Assembly (NCBI RefSeq): GCF_024734665.1
Contig: NZ_CP102931.1
Coordinates: 2,664,001-2,728,000 of the forward strand
DNA from: Variovorax paradoxus
GTDB lineage: Bacteria; Pseudomonadota; Gammaproteobacteria; Burkholderiales; Burkholderiaceae_C
DNA length: 64,000 bases
Direction: 5' to 3'
A program made the position numbers and the translations under genes. The notes under the pieces were generated by a model. The model ran no database searches and was not told the origin of the DNA. It worked only from the letters and a program-made list of their open reading frames with translations. This document shows, piece after piece, positions 16,851-25,416 of the stretch (its first letter is position 1; every line of letters starts with the position of its first letter).

Positions 16851-17834
16851 ATGGCGGCTCTCATGCTCCTCCAGAATCTCGAATACGCCGTCGCTGTAGC
16901 CGCTGCGCTGTGGATCGCGCTGGCCATCGACCGCTGGCTGGGTGAGCCGCCTGCGCCGCTGCACCCTGTCGTGTGGATGGGACGCTACCTCGGGCTCGGT
17001 TCGCGCATCGCGCCGCCTGCGTACCCAGCGAAGCCGGTGGATCTGCCGATGTTCTTCATTGGCGCGTTGGTGTGGTGCGTGGGGGCCGTGTGCGTCTGGG
17101 GCGTCGCCTTTGCCTTGCAGACGCTCATGGTGCTGTCGCTGCCCGCGTGGGCCGTGGCGCTGTTGCTGGGCCTGCTGCTGAAGCCGCTCTTTGCCTGGCG
17201 CATGCTGCGCGATGAAGTACTTGCGGTCGAGGCCGCGCTGGCCGTTTCGCTCGATGCCGGCCGCAAGCAATTGGCGCGTCTGGTGAGTCGCGACGTTTCC
17301 CAGCTCAGCGAGCGCGAAGTGCGCGAGAGCGCCATCGAATCGCTCGCGGAAAACCTCAACGACTCGCTCGTGGCCCCGGTGTTCTGGTTCGTGCTGTTCG
17401 GCCTGCCGGGTGCAGCGCTTTATCGTTTCGCGAACACCGCCGACGCGATGTGGGGCTACCGCGGCGAGCGCAATGGCCGCGACTGGACCTGGCTCGGCAA
17501 ATGGGCCGCGCGCGCGGACGACGTGCTCTCGTGGGTACCGGCGCGCATCACTGTGGGGCTGCTGGCGCTGGCGGCATGGCGCTGGCCTGCGGGGCTGTCA
17601 GAAGAGGCGCGCCGCACGCCGTCGCCCAACAGTGGCTGGCCGATGGCGGCGATGGCGCTGCTGCTGGGCGTGCGGCTTGCGAAGCCGGGTGTGTATGCGC
17701 TGAATGCCGAGGGGCGTGCGCCTTCCGCGTTGGACATGCAACGCACCGCGCAACTGGGTGGCCGGGCCGCGTTGGCGGCGGGTGTGTTCGCGTCGCTGGC
17801 CATCGTGGCGACAGCCGGCTGGAGGTGGGTATGA
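16851..17834 (+). CDS. cbiB: Adenosylcobinamide-phosphate synthase (CbiB/CobD)
   Basis: A 327-residue membrane enzyme with several hydrophobic helices. Family signatures present are IDRWLGEPPAPLHPVVWMG near the start, ESLAENLNDSLVAPVFW in the middle, and NTADAMWGYRGERN. It joins aminopropanol (phosphate) to adenosylcobyrate to give adenosylcobinamide (phosphate). The start at 16851 is 9 nt after cobN; an alternative ATG at 16863 gives four fewer residues. The stop overlaps the next gene as ATGA, which makes the aminopropanol steps a coupled pair. Confidence 0.93.
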   Translation: MAALMLLQNLEYAVAVAAALWIALAIDRWLGEPPAPLHPVVWMGRYLGLGSRIAPPAYPAKPVDLPMFFIGALVWCVGAVCVWGVAFALQTLMVLSLPAWAVALLLGLLLKPLFAWRMLRDEVLAVEAALAVSLDAGRKQLARLVSRDVSQLSEREVRESAIESLAENLNDSLVAPVFWFVLFGLPGAALYRFANTADAMWGYRGERNGRDWTWLGKWAARADDVLSWVPARITVGLLALAAWRWPAGLSEEARRTPSPNSGWPMAAMALLLGVRLAKPGVYALNAEGRAPSALDMQRTAQLGGRAALAAGVFASLAIVATAGWRWV

Positions 17835-18820
17835 GCACGGTGGTGCACGGCGGTCCTGATGCGGCTGGCGTAGCGCCGCACGACTTCTCGACCAATGGCA
17901 ATGCTGTGGGCTCGTGCCCGGCCGTGCTGTCGGCGTTGCGCACTGCCGATGCCGCGCACTATCCGGACCCGCACTACACGGCGCTGCGAGGCCGATTGGC
18001 GGCCTTTCACGGCGTGACGGCCGAACGCATTGTGATCGCGGCGAGTGCGAGCGAATTCATTCACCGCATCAGCGCAGCGGTGGCGCAAGGTGGCGGCAAG
18101 CAGGTCTGGCTGCCGGCGCACAGCTATGGCGACTACGAGCGCGCGGCGCTGGCCTGGGGTTTGCAGGCGGTGCGCGCGCCGCAGGCGCATGCCGATGTCG
18201 CGCTGCGCTGGTGCTGCGAGCCGTCGAGCCCGCTGGGGCAGCCGCAAGCCGATCTGCCGTTGCAGGCCGCGAGCAGCCATGGCGCATGCGTGCTCGACCT
18301 GGCCTATGAGCCGCTGCGCCTCGAAGGCCGGCCATCGCTCGACGCTGCGCAACGGCACCGCATCTGGCAGCTGTGGACACCGAACAAGGCCATGGGCCTG
18401 ACCGGCATCCGCGCCGCCTATGCAATCGCGCCCGAGGATGTCGATGCGCTTTTCATGCAACGCATCGAGCGGCTGGCCTCGTCATGGCCGCTGGGCACGC
18501 ATGGCGTGGCGCTGCTCGACACCTGGGCCGGCGACGAGGCGCAACGCTGGCTCGCACAAAGCCTGCAGACTCTGAAAGCCTGGAAGGTCCAGCAACGCGC
18601 GATGTGCGAATCGCTCGGCTGGCAATGCCTTCCGAGCGATGCCAACTTCTTCTGCGCACGCACCGACCGGCCGTATCCCGACGTGGCCGCAGCGCTGCGC
18701 GCCGAAGGCATCAAGGTGCGCGACTGCGCCTCCTTCGGCCTGCCGGGTCATGTGCGCCTCGGCGTGCTGCCGCCCGCAAGCCAGCAGGCATTGAAAGAGG
18801 CCTGGACAAACGCGTCCTGA
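17831..18820 (+). CDS. cobC: Threonine-phosphate decarboxylase-like PLP enzyme of B12 synthesis
   Basis: A 329-residue fold-type I PLP enzyme of the CobC (Pseudomonas naming) / CobD (Salmonella naming) group. The start FSTNGNAVGSCP and the YPDPHYTALR segment are typical. The PLP lysine is K186 in WTPNKAMGLTG, and HVRLGVLP near the end fits the carboxylate-binding arginine. It makes aminopropanol phosphate from threonine phosphate for the CbiB step. The ATG overlaps the cbiB stop. It is the last gene of the first B12 block. Confidence 0.9.
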   Translation: MSTVVHGGPDAAGVAPHDFSTNGNAVGSCPAVLSALRTADAAHYPDPHYTALRGRLAAFHGVTAERIVIAASASEFIHRISAAVAQGGGKQVWLPAHSYGDYERAALAWGLQAVRAPQAHADVALRWCCEPSSPLGQPQADLPLQAASSHGACVLDLAYEPLRLEGRPSLDAAQRHRIWQLWTPNKAMGLTGIRAAYAIAPEDVDALFMQRIERLASSWPLGTHGVALLDTWAGDEAQRWLAQSLQTLKAWKVQQRAMCESLGWQCLPSDANFFCARTDRPYPDVAAALRAEGIKVRDCASFGLPGHVRLGVLPPASQQALKEAWTNAS

Positions 18821-18847
18821 ACACATACACCCGCATCCACAAGAAAA

Positions 18848-19201
18848 ATGCTCTACGCCATCACCACGCTCTTTCTCTGCCAACTGGCCGGCGAACTGCT
18901 CGTGCAGTGGCTCGGCCTGCCTATTCCCGGTCCGCTGATCGGCATGGTGCTGCTGTTCATCGGCCTGCTTGTGCGCGGCGGCGTGCCGCAGGTGCTGAGC
19001 GACACCTCGGGCCATTTGCTGCGCAACCTGATGCTGCTGTTCATCCCGGCCGTGACCGGCGTGATGCTGCATTTCGAGCGGGTGGGGCGCGAGTGGCTGC
19101 CGTTTCTTGCGGCGGGCATCGTCGGCGCGGCCTTCACCATGACGGTCACGGCGCTCACGTTCCGCTGGATGATCCGCCTCACTGGCAAGGACGCGCAATG
19201 A
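18848..19201 (+). CDS. CidA/LrgA-family membrane protein
   Basis: A 117-residue protein of four hydrophobic helices with the family signature LPIPGPLIGMVLLF. CidA/LrgA proteins are holin-like or small-molecule exporters linked to autolysis control, or to pyruvate/by-product transport in other bacteria. The stop overlaps the start of the LrgB partner by 4 nt. It lies 27 nt after cobC, so read-through from the B12 operon is possible, although no functional link is known. Confidence 0.88.
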   Translation: MLYAITTLFLCQLAGELLVQWLGLPIPGPLIGMVLLFIGLLVRGGVPQVLSDTSGHLLRNLMLLFIPAVTGVMLHFERVGREWLPFLAAGIVGAAFTMTVTALTFRWMIRLTGKDAQ

Positions 19202-19926
19202 CCGCGCCGGCCAGGCTTTCTGAAATCTGGGTCTTCCTCGCGCAGTCGCCGCTGCTGTGGCTGTCGCTCACGCTGCTGGCCTATCTTGGCGCGCTGTGGC
19301 TGCACACCCGCAGCGGGCGAAATCCGGTGGTCAACCCGGTGCTGATATCGGTGATCGTCATCGTCGGCGTGCTGCTGCTCACGCGCACGCCCTACGACAC
19401 GTATTTCGAAGGCGCGAAGTTCGTGCATTTCCTGATCGGCCCCGCCACCGTGGCGCTGGCCGTGCCGCTGTACAGCCAGGTCGGCCGGCTGCGGCGGCTG
19501 TGGCTGCCCATTGGCGTGGCGCTGCTCGTGGGCTCGGTCGCGGCCATCGTGTCGGCCATCGGCATTGCGTGGATGCTGGGCGGCTCGCACGAGCTGATGA
19601 TGTCGCTCGCGCCCAAGTCGGCCACCATGCCCATCGCGATGGGCGTGGCCGAGAAGATCGGCGGACTGCCGTCGCTGGCGGCGGTGGCTGCGGCTGTTGC
19701 CGGCATCTCGGGCGCGATCATGGCGACCGGGCTGCTGAACCTGCTGCGCATCAAGGAGCCCGCGGTTCGCGGCTTCGCGGTTGGCATGGCTGCGCACGGC
19801 ATCGGCACGGCGCGGGCCATCCAGGTGAATGAGACGGCGGGCGCGTTCTCCGCGCTGGCCATGGGGCTGAACGGCATCGCGACTGCGCTGCTGGTGCCGT
19901 TGATCGTCAGGCTGATGGGAGCCTGA
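19198..19926 (+). CDS. CidB/LrgB-family membrane protein
   Basis: A 242-residue polytopic membrane protein. Signatures are NPVVNPVLISVI near 40, APKSATMPIAMGVAE in the middle, and RGFAVGMAAHGIGTARA near the end; all are typical of LrgB/CidB. It is the partner of the preceding LrgA-like protein, with a 4-nt ATGA overlap. The start at 19198 is fixed by that overlap, and the same frame is open far upstream inside cobC without meaning. The pair acts in the inner membrane; its substrate is unknown here. Confidence 0.9.
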   Translation: MTAPARLSEIWVFLAQSPLLWLSLTLLAYLGALWLHTRSGRNPVVNPVLISVIVIVGVLLLTRTPYDTYFEGAKFVHFLIGPATVALAVPLYSQVGRLRRLWLPIGVALLVGSVAAIVSAIGIAWMLGGSHELMMSLAPKSATMPIAMGVAEKIGGLPSLAAVAAAVAGISGAIMATGLLNLLRIKEPAVRGFAVGMAAHGIGTARAIQVNETAGAFSALAMGLNGIATALLVPLIVRLMGA

Positions 19927-19930
19927 ACCG

Positions 19931-20518
19931 ATGCTCAAGGCGGCCGTCACCCCCAAGACCCAGCCGATGAAGCTGGTCTGGCCCGCCAAGGCCTACCTGC
20001 CCAGCTATGTGTCAGCCCTGAACCGGGGCTGGGCGCGCGACGAGACGCGTCCCGAATCGGGCTCCGAGGAGCGCGCCGCCATCAAGGCCAATGCCGACCG
20101 CTTCCTTGCCAGCCTGGTGGACCGCGAGGCCAAGGGCGGGCGCATCGTCATGCCCGACGGCTCCAAGGTGCGGCGCCTGCCTGGCTACAAGTGCTGGATG
20201 TGGGACGGCGAGTTCTGCGGCAGCATCGACCTGCGCTGGCAGCCCGGCACCGACGCCTTGCCGCTCTACTGCCTGGGCCATATCGGCTACAACGTCGTGC
20301 CGTGGAAGCAGCGCAAGGGCTATGCGACGCGCGCGCTCGGCGCCATGCTGACGCTGGCCGCGGGCGAGGGGCTGAACCGCGTCGAGATCACGACCAGCCC
20401 GGACAACTTCGCGTCGCAGAAAGTGATAGCGGCCAATGGCGGCGTGCTGATCGAAACCTTCATCACCCTGCCGAGCCAGGGCAGCCTCACCAAGTTTCGC
20501 TACCGCATCGATCTCTGA
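19931..20518 (+). CDS. GNAT-family N-acetyltransferase
   Basis: A 195-residue protein of the Gcn5-related acetyltransferase fold. The acetyl-CoA binding motif A is seen as WKQRKGYATRALGAML, and the NFASQKVIAANGG segment that follows is common in the family. The first 60 residues look like an extra N-terminal segment. It starts 4 nt after lrgB with GGGAG upstream, so it is probably cotranscribed. The acceptor substrate cannot be told. Confidence 0.85.
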   Translation: MLKAAVTPKTQPMKLVWPAKAYLPSYVSALNRGWARDETRPESGSEERAAIKANADRFLASLVDREAKGGRIVMPDGSKVRRLPGYKCWMWDGEFCGSIDLRWQPGTDALPLYCLGHIGYNVVPWKQRKGYATRALGAMLTLAAGEGLNRVEITTSPDNFASQKVIAANGGVLIETFITLPSQGSLTKFRYRIDL

Positions 20519-20560
20519 AGGAAAATTGCGCTCCCCCCAATTCGAGTTGGAGCGCAATCC

Positions 20561-21025
20561 ATGGCCCAGTACACCGCAGAAATCCTCTGGCTGCGCGGCG
20601 AGCAGGACTTTCTAGGCAACACCTACAGCAGACGGCATTCGCTGCGCTTCGACGGCGGCGCGGAAGTGGCGGGCTCGTCGTCGCCGCACGTGGTGCCGCT
20701 GCCGATGTCCGATGCGTCGGCGGTCGATCCGGAAGAGATGTTCGTCGCGTCGCTCTCGAACTGCCACATGCTGTGGTTCCTCACCATGGCCGTGAAGCGC
20801 AAGTTCGTCGTCGACCGCTACTTTGACGCGGCCACCGGCGTGATGGAGAAGAACGCCGAGGGAAAGATGGCGATGACGGTGGTCACGCTGCGGCCGGAGG
20901 TGACGTTCTCCGGCGAGAACGTCCCGACGCGCGAGCAGATCGAGCAGATGCACCACCGGGCGCATGAGGAGTGCTTCATCGCCAATTCGGTGAAGACCGA
21001 AGTGCGCTGCGAGCCGGTGTACTGA
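20561..21025 (+). CDS. OsmC-family peroxiredoxin-like protein
   Basis: A 154-residue OsmC/Ohr-family protein. The two redox cysteines are present in ASLSNCHMLWFL and HEECFIANS. It matches the OsmC branch found next to metabolic genes more than the Ohr branch proper. Such proteins reduce organic hydroperoxides in the cytoplasm. A GGAG lies 8 nt before the ATG. It is convergent with the PilZ gene, with a 30-nt gap. Confidence 0.88.
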   Translation: MAQYTAEILWLRGEQDFLGNTYSRRHSLRFDGGAEVAGSSSPHVVPLPMSDASAVDPEEMFVASLSNCHMLWFLTMAVKRKFVVDRYFDAATGVMEKNAEGKMAMTVVTLRPEVTFSGENVPTREQIEQMHHRAHEECFIANSVKTEVRCEPVY

Positions 21026-21055
21026 CTTCCGGACGGTCTCCCAGTCCGTACGACG

Positions 21056-21844
21056 TCAGCGCACCAGCGAGTTGCTCTTCATTTCGAGCTGCGTGATCAG
21101 GCGCTGCAGCCTGCTTTCAACGTTGCCCGGCAGCATCAGAAAACGCAAACCCAGTTGATGGCGTCGCGTGCCGTTCGGCAGTGCGGCGGGGCGGTGCGAC
21201 ACGAGTTCCAGATCGAGCGAGAGCCGGCCGAGCGTGCCGAGTGACAGTTCGCAATTCCGCAGGTACGTGCCGACTGGCAATTCGGCCACGCGTTCGTCCG
21301 TGGTGCGTACGCCGATGCCGCCGAGCGACAGGTCGTGCACTTCGAAGTGGAACGCATCGCCTTTGGGCAAACGGCCCGTGCACGTGTACGAATCGAGAAT
21401 CGGCGTATCGACGCGGAAGTACTTTCTGCGTTGCAGGTAGAACAACACCTCGGGAAAGTCGACCTCGAATGCGGGCAGTCCTTCGTAGCGGGTCTCACGC
21501 GGCGAGGCGGTGGCGAATTCGATGCGCACGCCGTCCGGCTGGGCGCTGAAATGGCAGTGAGGCGCGGCCAGCAGGCCCTTGTTCTGCTCGGGCGATGCGC
21601 CCCAGTCGAAGATGAAGGTGCATGCGCGCACATCCACATCGAGAAGCTGCGTCACGAGTTGGCCGCCTGCGTATTGAACGCTGAGGAAATCGCTGCCATT
21701 GGCGAGATTGCGCAGCCGGGCGCCGATTTCCAGCGGATTGCGGCGGCCGAATTCGTTTGCGTCTTCGTCTGGCGGGTTTTGCGTCTGGCCCGAAGCGTCG
21801 GCCTGACCGTTCGACTGGTTTTCCATAGGGTTGGCGGAATGCAT
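21056..21844 (-). CDS. YcgR-type flagellar brake / c-di-GMP binding PilZ protein
   Basis: A 262-residue two-domain protein. The N-terminal half (about 35-135) resembles the YcgR domain. The C-terminal PilZ domain begins with the c-di-GMP motif QRRKYFRVDTP (RxxxR) and continues to DLSLGGIGV (DxSxxG). YcgR binds c-di-GMP and slows the flagellar motor. No flagellar genes lie nearby, so the target is inferred from family. The N-terminal 30 residues are polar and Asn/Gln-rich. An ATG six codons downstream is an alternative start. Confidence 0.87.
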   Translation of the reverse strand: MHSANPMENQSNGQADASGQTQNPPDEDANEFGRRNPLEIGARLRNLANGSDFLSVQYAGGQLVTQLLDVDVRACTFIFDWGASPEQNKGLLAAPHCHFSAQPDGVRIEFATASPRETRYEGLPAFEVDFPEVLFYLQRRKYFRVDTPILDSYTCTGRLPKGDAFHFEVHDLSLGGIGVRTTDERVAELPVGTYLRNCELSLGTLGRLSLDLELVSHRPAALPNGTRRHQLGLRFLMLPGNVESRLQRLITQLEMKSNSLVR

Positions 21845-21981
21845 GTTCTTGTGGGCGCGGTCTTCAGCGAAGCTGCGGCATAAACCGGCCGAAGTTTAGG
21901 GGCCTGCAATGAAACATTTGCTGCAGACGTCGAAGCCGCCGGCACACCCAACGCGCCCTGGCAGGCACCGTCCGCGAGCGG

Positions 21982-22896
21982 TCAACGGCGCTGCAGCCGC
22001 GGGTTCTTGGCGAACAGTTCGGCCGCCCAATCAACGAAGGCCCGCACCTTGGCGCTCAGGTGCCGGTTGGGCGGGTACACCACGTGAATGGGCAGCGGAT
22101 CGCGACTCCAGTCCGGCAGCACCTCGACCAGTTCGCCGCTTTCCAGCAGTGGCTCAGCCATGAAGGTGATGCACTGCGAAATGCCGAAGCCACCGAGCAC
22201 CGCCGTGATGTGCGCATTGCTCTCGTTGACCGACACGCGGTAGTGCCCGTTGAGCTCGATGTGCTCGTCGCCCTTCTTGAACTCGTGCGGGTACACGCGG
22301 CGCGTGGTGCCCGAGAAATAGCTCACCACCACGTGGCGCTTCTCGATGTCGTTCGGGTGCTGCGGCACGCCATAGCGCTTGATATACGCCGGTGACGCCA
22401 CGGTGACGAAGTGCAGGGTGCCGATGCGCCGTGCCACCAGCGACTGGTCGCTGAGGTCGCCCGCGCGGATCACGCAGTCGACGTTGTCGCTGATCAGGTC
22501 GACGGTGCGGTCGCTCACGCCCAGGTCGACCTGGATGTCGGGGTAGCGGTCGCAGAAGGTGGCCAGCGCGGGCAGGATGATCTGCCTGGCCACCGAGGTG
22601 CCTATGTCGATGCGCAGCCGCCCCGTGGGGTTGGCCTGCGCATTCGTCATGCTGGCTTCCATGTCGTCGAAGTCGTTGAGCAGGCGCGCGGCGCGCTCGT
22701 AGTAGGCCGCGCCGTCGGGCGTGACGGTGACGCGGCGCGTGGTGCGGTTGAGCAGCTTCACGCGCAGGCGCGATTCGAGCGCCTGAATCTGCTTGGTGAC
22801 CGTGCCTTTGGGCAGGGCGAGCGAGTCTGCCGCCCGGGTGAAGGTGCCGGCTTCCACGACGCGGACAAAGATCCGCATTGCCTGGATTTGATCCAT
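21982..22896 (-). CDS. LysR-family transcriptional regulator
   Basis: A 304-residue LysR-type regulator. The winged helix-turn-helix is at about 7-66 (MRIFVRVVEAGTFTRAADSL then KGTVTKQIQALE), and the effector-binding domain begins near 90. It belongs to the large CrgA-like branch (MDQIQAMRIF start, LNRTTRRVTVTPDG). The start at 22896 fits this opening; the frame is open 21 codons further without family similarity. It is divergent from the hydrolase-like gene, and the efflux operon follows that gene. Control of these genes is therefore plausible but inferred. Confidence 0.88.
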   Translation of the reverse strand: MDQIQAMRIFVRVVEAGTFTRAADSLALPKGTVTKQIQALESRLRVKLLNRTTRRVTVTPDGAAYYERAARLLNDFDDMEASMTNAQANPTGRLRIDIGTSVARQIILPALATFCDRYPDIQVDLGVSDRTVDLISDNVDCVIRAGDLSDQSLVARRIGTLHFVTVASPAYIKRYGVPQHPNDIEKRHVVVSYFSGTTRRVYPHEFKKGDEHIELNGHYRVSVNESNAHITAVLGGFGISQCITFMAEPLLESGELVEVLPDWSRDPLPIHVVYPPNRHLSAKVRAFVDWAAELFAKNPRLQRR

Positions 22897-23078
22897 CGAA
22901 TGCCTGTTGTTGGTGCCCGGCCCACACCGGGGGGAGCGGATTCTCACACAAGGCGCCAAACCCTTGCGAAGCGCCGCGATTGTTGTCGGTTTGGAAACAG
23001 AGTAGGGGCGGCTTGCCTGTTTAACGTCACACTGGGCGACTTATATTTCAACCATCGCCCAATTCCCTGAGGTCGCCC

Positions 23079-23978
23079 ATGTCACCCGTTCCATCGTCCC
23101 GTTCTGCCGAAGCTGCCGCCCGCGCTGCGGCGCAAGGCGTGGAAGCCGATCTGTCGATCGAGCTGCCCGGGCGCGAACCGGTCGGTGCCCGTGTGTACGG
23201 CCAGCGCGCCAAGGGTGACGTTGCGCCGCTGGTGCTCCACTTCCACGGTGGCACCTTCGTCTGCGGCGACCTCGACAACGGCCGCAATGTGGCCCGGCTG
23301 CTGGCCGGGGCGGGTGCGGTGGTGGTGTCGCTGGCTTACCCGCTGGCGCCCCAGTCGCCGTTTCCGGAGCCGATCGAGGTGGGCTATGCCGCCCTCGAAT
23401 GGCTCTACAAGCAGCGCACCAAGCTCGGCGGCAAGGGTGCGCAGGTGTACCTGGCCGGCGAAGAAGCCGGTGGCAACCTGGCAGCTGCGGTGGCACTCAT
23501 CGCTCGCGACCGGGCACATCCGCCGGTGGCAGGCCAGATCCTGCTGTCGCCCATGCTCGACCCGTGCGCCGGTACCGCCTCGCTGCGCAACGCCACCAGC
23601 GACGAGCCCGAGTGCCGTTGGGCCAGCGGCTGGGAGAAGTACCTGAGCTGCCCATCGAATGCCACGCACCCCTATGCGGTGCCGAGCGGTTCGCTGCGGC
23701 TGTCGTCACTGGCGCCCGCGCTGGTGCTGGTGGGTGCGGACGACGCCATGCGCGACGAGGCGCTGACCTTCGCGGGCCGCCTGCGTGCCGCCGGCATCGA
23801 GGTTACGAGCAGCGTGCTGCCCAGCGCCTCGAACTGGCCCAAGGCGCTGTACGACACCGAGAACACGGGTTGCGTGGCCTGTGAGGCGACGGTGCAGCAG
23901 CACTTCCGCGAGTTCTTCAGCGCGACCACACCGCCGACCACCGTGCCCACGGGTGCGGCGCCCAACCACCCCAGCTAG
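23079..23978 (+). CDS. Alpha/beta-hydrolase-fold protein of HSL type lacking catalytic Ser and His
   Basis: A 299-residue protein of the hormone-sensitive-lipase branch of alpha/beta hydrolases. The oxyanion-hole motif HFHGGTFVCGD is kept, as is the acidic region VGADDAMRDEA. However the nucleophile elbow, normally GDSAGG, reads G127-E-E129-A-G-G, so the serine is replaced by glutamate. The usual HGF histidine region reads SNWPKAL. Two of three catalytic residues are therefore missing. The reading frame is intact, so it is not a decaying gene. It may be a binding or sensory protein. It sits between a divergent LysR gene and an RND efflux operon. Confidence 0.8.
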   Translation: MSPVPSSRSAEAAARAAAQGVEADLSIELPGREPVGARVYGQRAKGDVAPLVLHFHGGTFVCGDLDNGRNVARLLAGAGAVVVSLAYPLAPQSPFPEPIEVGYAALEWLYKQRTKLGGKGAQVYLAGEEAGGNLAAAVALIARDRAHPPVAGQILLSPMLDPCAGTASLRNATSDEPECRWASGWEKYLSCPSNATHPYAVPSGSLRLSSLAPALVLVGADDAMRDEALTFAGRLRAAGIEVTSSVLPSASNWPKALYDTENTGCVACEATVQQHFREFFSATTPPTTVPTGAAPNHPS

Positions 23979-24007
23979 CTCCCGGCCAGCCACGGCTGCC
24001 TGATCGA

Positions 24008-24046
24008 CACGCTGCCAGCGCGGCAGCGTGCGAGGGCCCTCTTTTT
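24008..24046 (+). terminator. Possible terminator after the hydrolase-like gene
   Basis: A 9-bp GC-rich stem CACGCTGCC / GGCAGCGTG with a 5-nt loop (24008-24030) is followed by GAGGGCCCTC and a run of five T. The T-run is 11 nt from the stem, so function as an intrinsic terminator is uncertain. It lies 30 nt past the stop and 80 nt before the efflux operon. Confidence 0.4.
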
Positions 24047-24125
24047 CCTGAATTCCGCCTCCTGGTGCCAAAAGCGCCGGGGTGGCCTGTTGCATCCCCA
24101 AAGTCATCGAGAAGGACGAACCATC

Positions 24126-25376
24126 ATGTCGAACAACGAGAAAAAGCTGTCTTCCGTAGCCCGCAAGGGCCTGTGGCCCGCCGTGACCGGCATTACCGCA
24201 TTGCTGGCGGTGGCCGCCGCGGTGGTGGGCATGTACAGCTTCAAGGCCGAAGCCAACAACGCCCCGGCCGCCCCGCAAGCCACGCCGGTTTCTGTCGCCA
24301 CCGTGGCGTCGAGCGAGATCAACGCCTGGGACGAGTTCTCGGGCCGGCTCGAAGCCGTCGAGCGTGTCGACGTGCGCTCCCGCGTCGCGGGCGCCGTGCA
24401 GTCGGTGCACTTCCGCGAAGGCGCGCTGGTGAAGCAGGGTGAGTTGCTGGTCACCATCGACCCCGCACCGTACGCGGCCGAGGTCGAGCGCGCCGAAGCG
24501 CAGGTGGCATCCGCGCAGGCCCGCCAGTCGTTCAGCCGCAGCGAGCAGGAGCGTGCCAAGCGCCTGTGGGACGACAAGGCCATTGCCCAGCGCGAATACG
24601 ACGAGCGTGTGAACGCCGGCCGCGAAGCCGACGCCAACCTGCGTGCGGCGCAAGCCTCGCTGCAGTCGGCGCGCCTGAACCTGGGCTACACCCAGGTACG
24701 GGCTCCGGTGTCGGGCCGCATCGGCAGGATCGAGGTGACGGTGGGCAACCTGGTGGCGGCCGGTCCGGGCGCTCCGGTGCTGACCACGCTGGTCTCGGTG
24801 AGCCCGATCTACGCGAGCTTCGACGCTGACGAACAGGTCATCACCCGTGCGCTGAAAGACCTGCCGAGCGGCTCCAGCGCTCGCGGCCAGATCGAAAGCA
24901 TCCCCGTGCAGATGGGCACCGCCGGCCTCGAAGGCACGCCCTTCACCGGCAAGCTGCAGCTGATCGACAACCAGGTCGACGCCCGCAGCGGCACCGTGCG
25001 TGTGCGTGCCTCGTTCGACAACAAGGACGGCGCGCTCATTCCCGGTCAGTTCGCCCGTATCCGCATGGGCCAGGCACGCAACGACACCGCACTGCTGGTG
25101 AGCGAACGCGCCATCGGCACCGACCAGAACAAGAAGTTCGTGATGGTCGTGGGTGAAGACAGCAAGGCCACTTACCGCGAAGTGACCCTGGGTACTTCCA
25201 TCAACGGCCTGCGTGTCGTGAGCAAGGGCCTGAAGGCGGGCGACCGCGTCATCGTCAACGGCCTGCAGCACATCCGCCCGGGTGCGCTGGTGGCGCCGCA
25301 GCAAGTGACCATGGACGCCAAGGCGGACCCCAAGCAACAACAACCGGAACGCGTGGCCGAGGCCGCGAAGTCCTGA
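24126..25376 (+). CDS. RND efflux periplasmic adaptor, MexE-like
   Basis: A 416-residue membrane fusion protein. One N-terminal hydrophobic segment at about 17-38 acts as anchor or signal. Two lipoyl half-motifs flank an alpha-helical hairpin: AGAVQSVHFREGALVKQGE and the returning YTQVRAPVSGRIGR. The C-terminal part has IPGQFARIRMG. No lipobox Cys is seen, unlike AcrA. The start ATG is preceded by GAGAAGGA. It links the pump to the outer-membrane channel. It lies 40 nt before the pump gene. Confidence 0.93.
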   Translation: MSNNEKKLSSVARKGLWPAVTGITALLAVAAAVVGMYSFKAEANNAPAAPQATPVSVATVASSEINAWDEFSGRLEAVERVDVRSRVAGAVQSVHFREGALVKQGELLVTIDPAPYAAEVERAEAQVASAQARQSFSRSEQERAKRLWDDKAIAQREYDERVNAGREADANLRAAQASLQSARLNLGYTQVRAPVSGRIGRIEVTVGNLVAAGPGAPVLTTLVSVSPIYASFDADEQVITRALKDLPSGSSARGQIESIPVQMGTAGLEGTPFTGKLQLIDNQVDARSGTVRVRASFDNKDGALIPGQFARIRMGQARNDTALLVSERAIGTDQNKKFVMVVGEDSKATYREVTLGTSINGLRVVSKGLKAGDRVIVNGLQHIRPGALVAPQQVTMDAKADPKQQQPERVAEAAKS

Positions 25377-25416
25377 TTTCGGAGGAGGGCGCACCCGCGC
25401 CCACCGGAGAACCATC

